NCBI GenBank assembly: GCA_947377285.1
Contig: CANCFT010000004.1
Coordinates: forward strand, 1-64,000
Length of the DNA: 64,000 nucleotides
Source: Bacteriovoracaceae bacterium
GTDB taxonomy: Bacteria > Bdellovibrionota > Bacteriovoracia > Bacteriovoracales > Bacteriovoracaceae
Direction of reading: 5' to 3'
The notes beneath the pieces are model-generated. The model was given only the letters and a program-made list of their open reading frames with translations. It had not been told where the DNA came from and searched no databases. A program made the translations under genes and the position numbers. Below, piece by piece: positions 62,103-64,000 of the stretch; the stretch's first letter is position 1; each line of letters begins with the position of its first letter.

Positions 62103-64000
62103 AGATTCTCACCCAATGCTGGTTTTAAAATAAGTAATCCTTTAGTAGCATTTAACTCGACTGTCATTCCTGATTTAATTTTTGAAACAGGGGAACCATT
62201 TAATCCTACAATCGTCGGAAGTCCCATTTCTCTAGCAACAACTGCTGAATGCGATAACAATGAACCACGCTCAATTGCAAGCCCCTTGCAGTTTGGATAT
62301 AAAGGAACCCATCCTGGATCTGTTCGGTAGGCCAAAAGAATTTCTCCATCAATCATCTTGGCATCCTGAATATTCTTAGCGACCAAAACAACTCCATTAA
62401 CTATTCCTGGAGAACAAGAAATCCCTTGAAAAACATTAGGGTCTAATTGAACAAATTTATCTTTTAATAAGTCCAGAGAACTTAAAAGTTGAGGATATCT
62501 AAATGTAGCGGTTGCGGCCCCGACTGTAATAAATCTTTCAGGTGGGTCAGATTTTTTTAAATTTTCTTCATACTCAGTCTTTCTAATTAAGGCCAGCGCG
62601 CGAAGATTATTTGTAACTGAAACACCATGAATATAATCAAAAATTTCTTCAACTGTTAAAAAGAAAATATCGCGAGGATGATCAATAATGTCTAATTGAA
62701 AAAATTTGTCACCAATTACACGAAAAATTCTGCGACTTGTTCCATAAGAACGGGTCCTAGCAAAGCGCAAATTCTCTCTATTTCGAACAGCTTTTCTTGC
62801 ATGTTTTAATACCCATTTAAAAAGGCTTTTTTTAAGTCCAAATAAATGAGAATCAACTATTGTCTCAGCATTTTTACGTATCAAGACTTCATTGGCTTCC
62901 ATCTCAGGAACTGAATATTTTTTATTTTTCAAATAACCAAGAAAACTAGAAACGGCCATTGTAGGATCTTCATGTAAATCCTTTTCTTCTAATTTCTGTT
63001 CATTTGAACAACGAAATCCAAAATCATTTATATAACGCTGAAATCGTGAATAGAGTTCTGGGAATTGTTTATTTTCCCAAATTATTTCCATAACAGCTTC
63101 GACGGATAAAGTCGTAAAATACTTAGCATCATTGGCATAAATACGGTCAAACCATTCGGCCATAATCATAAGATCTTTAGTTGGGCGAGTGGAAATAATG
63201 TCTCCTTCACCACATAGAAGATCATTTTGTATTTCGCTTTGTCCTTCTGTATTCAAAATCCATTTGGAGGTAAGTTTTCTCAACGTTCCAAAAAAGATCA
63301 TTACTAAAAAATCATTTATAATTGGTGCTTTCCATTCTAAGAGAATCTTTTTTTCAATATTTTTGTAAAGAAAATAAATGGACTGCAAAGACATCTCTTC
63401 TAATTTCATTTGATCTAATTCATCATAAGTTGATTGATGAAGATCCATGAATTTTTTAACTGTTTTATCAACAATAATAAATTGATATAATAATTTTGAA
63501 TTCATTTTAAGTTTAGTAGCAAAGGAATAGCGAGGGGCGGTGGATTCGATATCAAAATGCTTTTTCTTGTTTACGTCTATATTGTCTTTTACTCCAAGCA
63601 TCGTTTCCATAAAGCCTTTAGAAGTAGAGCTTCCAGGCATTAAAAACAATACACGGTACCAATTGAGAAGATTATAATAAACTCTACCGTTAATCTGACC
63701 CAACATATGGGCAAATGCATGTTGGTGATTATCTAGGACGTCTTGTGGCACTCCAGCGAGGTCACAACAAATGCGGTAAACGGTATCATAGCCTTTTTTG
63801 GCATAACTAAATGTTAGTGGTGTTGTGACTCCACTAAAGCTTTCAACAATATTGGAATTATCCCAAAGAATGGGAATATCGCCCATTAACAATTCGTTAA
63901 AAATATTTTCATTAGGTAAAACAGTTATAGGTCGCATTTGTAAAATATAAAGCTTACCTTTTTCAAGGGCCCACTCAATATCAATAGGCATCTTAAAATG
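62099..64000 (-). CDS. PEP-synthase-like dikinase, rifampicin-phosphotransferase type (5' end outside window)
   Basis: The frame is open to the window edge (HFK precedes MPIDIEWALEKGKLYILQMRPIT), so the ATG at 63991 is internal. The visible part begins with the end of the PPDK ATP-grasp domain (DIEWA...LYILQMRPIT), continues with about 490 residues of a helical middle domain, and ends with the swivelling phosphohistidine domain: GISCSPGIVNGVV ... GLAIERGSLLSHSAVVAREMGLPTIVG, phospho-His about 580 residues after the internal ATG. The PEP-binding barrel of true PEP synthase is absent. This order is that of rifampicin phosphotransferase, so the middle domain probably binds the molecule to be phosphorylated. 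First visible gene of the cluster. Confidence 0.85.
   Translation of the reverse strand, partial: HFKMPIDIEWALEKGKLYILQMRPITVLPNENIFNELLMGDIPILWDNSNIVESFSGVTTPLTFSYAKKGYDTVYRICCDLAGVPQDVLDNHQHAFAHMLGQINGRVYYNLLNWYRVLFLMPGSSTSKGFMETMLGVKDNIDVNKKKHFDIESTAPRYSFATKLKMNSKLLYQFIIVDKTVKKFMDLHQSTYDELDQMKLEEMSLQSIYFLYKNIEKKILLEWKAPIINDFLVMIFFGTLRKLTSKWILNTEGQSEIQNDLLCGEGDIISTRPTKDLMIMAEWFDRIYANDAKYFTTLSVEAVMEIIWENKQFPELYSRFQRYINDFGFRCSNEQKLEEKDLHEDPTMAVSSFLGYLKNKKYSVPEMEANEVLIRKNAETIVDSHLFGLKKSLFKWVLKHARKAVRNRENLRFARTRSYGTSRRIFRVIGDKFFQLDIIDHPRDIFFLTVEEIFDYIHGVSVTNNLRALALIRKTEYEENLKKSDPPERFITVGAATATFRYPQLLSSLDLLKDKFVQLDPNVFQGISCSPGIVNGVVLVAKNIQDAKMIDGEILLAYRTDPGWVPLYPNCKGLAIERGSLLSHSAVVAREMGLPTIVGLNGSPVSKIKSGMTVELNATKGLLILKPALGENL

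Noticed and set aside
1-64000. CRISPR arrays, tRNA/rRNA genes, insertion sequences and prophage
   Set aside because: No regularly spaced direct repeats, cloverleaf or rRNA stretches, transposase or structural phage genes were seen.

Overview
The window looks like a chromosomal stretch of a low-GC (mid-30s % by eye) Gram-negative bacterium. The best guess is the predatory Bdellovibrionota, order Bacteriovoracales (Bacteriovorax / Halobacteriovorax / Peredibacter type). This rests on the mixture of features, not on a marker gene: many secreted proteins and lipoproteins, a prepilin carrying the tail-fibre-like 'GNVGIG..APASKLDIAGE' module, a secreted NodB-type deacetylase, a eukaryote-like class Ia ribonucleotide reductase, and proteobacterial Asd and RluE. 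I see no rRNA, tRNA, CRISPR array, insertion sequence or prophage.

Layout. 1-12909: end of folA; a secreted papain-like candidate; a small protein with two 30-residue repeats; a pilin-adhesin; a lemA-TPM-TPM operon; a U32 family (RlhA-like) protein; a V8-type protease; rluE; an MFS transporter; two small secreted proteins; and tapT-plsC. 12940-27514: two solitary tyrosine recombinases, DedA, a lysine 2,3-aminomutase-like radical SAM enzyme, a cyclic-nucleotide-type K+ channel, htpX, a degenerate HD-GYP protein coupled to a FabK-like reductase, MnmD, a double-REC protein and secreted proteins. 27670-36510: a peptidoglycan-type deacetylase, an SGNH protein, EamA, an amidotransferase with an XRE-cupin regulator, a split PuuD-like membrane protein plus cytochrome c, ribB, and a 17-haem cytochrome c.

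36514-41475 is the diaminopimelate/lysine block: asd is divergent from lysC-dapB-dapA-dapD, which are tightly overlapped. It is followed by an acyl-CoA desaturase whose Shine-Dalgarno sequence lies in a perfect 12-bp hairpin, a CHASE4 histidine kinase, and a KimA potassium importer preceded by an intrinsic terminator in its own leader. Next come nrdB-nrdA and a 1172-residue GLUG-repeat lipoprotein.

54520-64000 (minus strand) is the most unusual part. It is a compact seven-gene run: a rifampicin-phosphotransferase-like dikinase (cut by the window edge), a GNAT, a cytochrome P450, a diacylglycerol/sphingoid-base-type lipid kinase, an NAD-dependent epimerase-type reductase, a long protein ending in a cyanobacterial-type acyl-ACP reductase domain, and a BtaA-like aminocarboxypropyl transferase. 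I infer a pathway for a modified membrane lipid or lipid-derived metabolite that does not match any single pathway I know.

The other notable signal is at DNA level. A 15-bp inverted repeat (AGTCTCCAGCAGACT) occurs five times in 55 kb, four times inside unrelated genes and in different codon contexts. GGCC is also strongly over-represented for the base composition.
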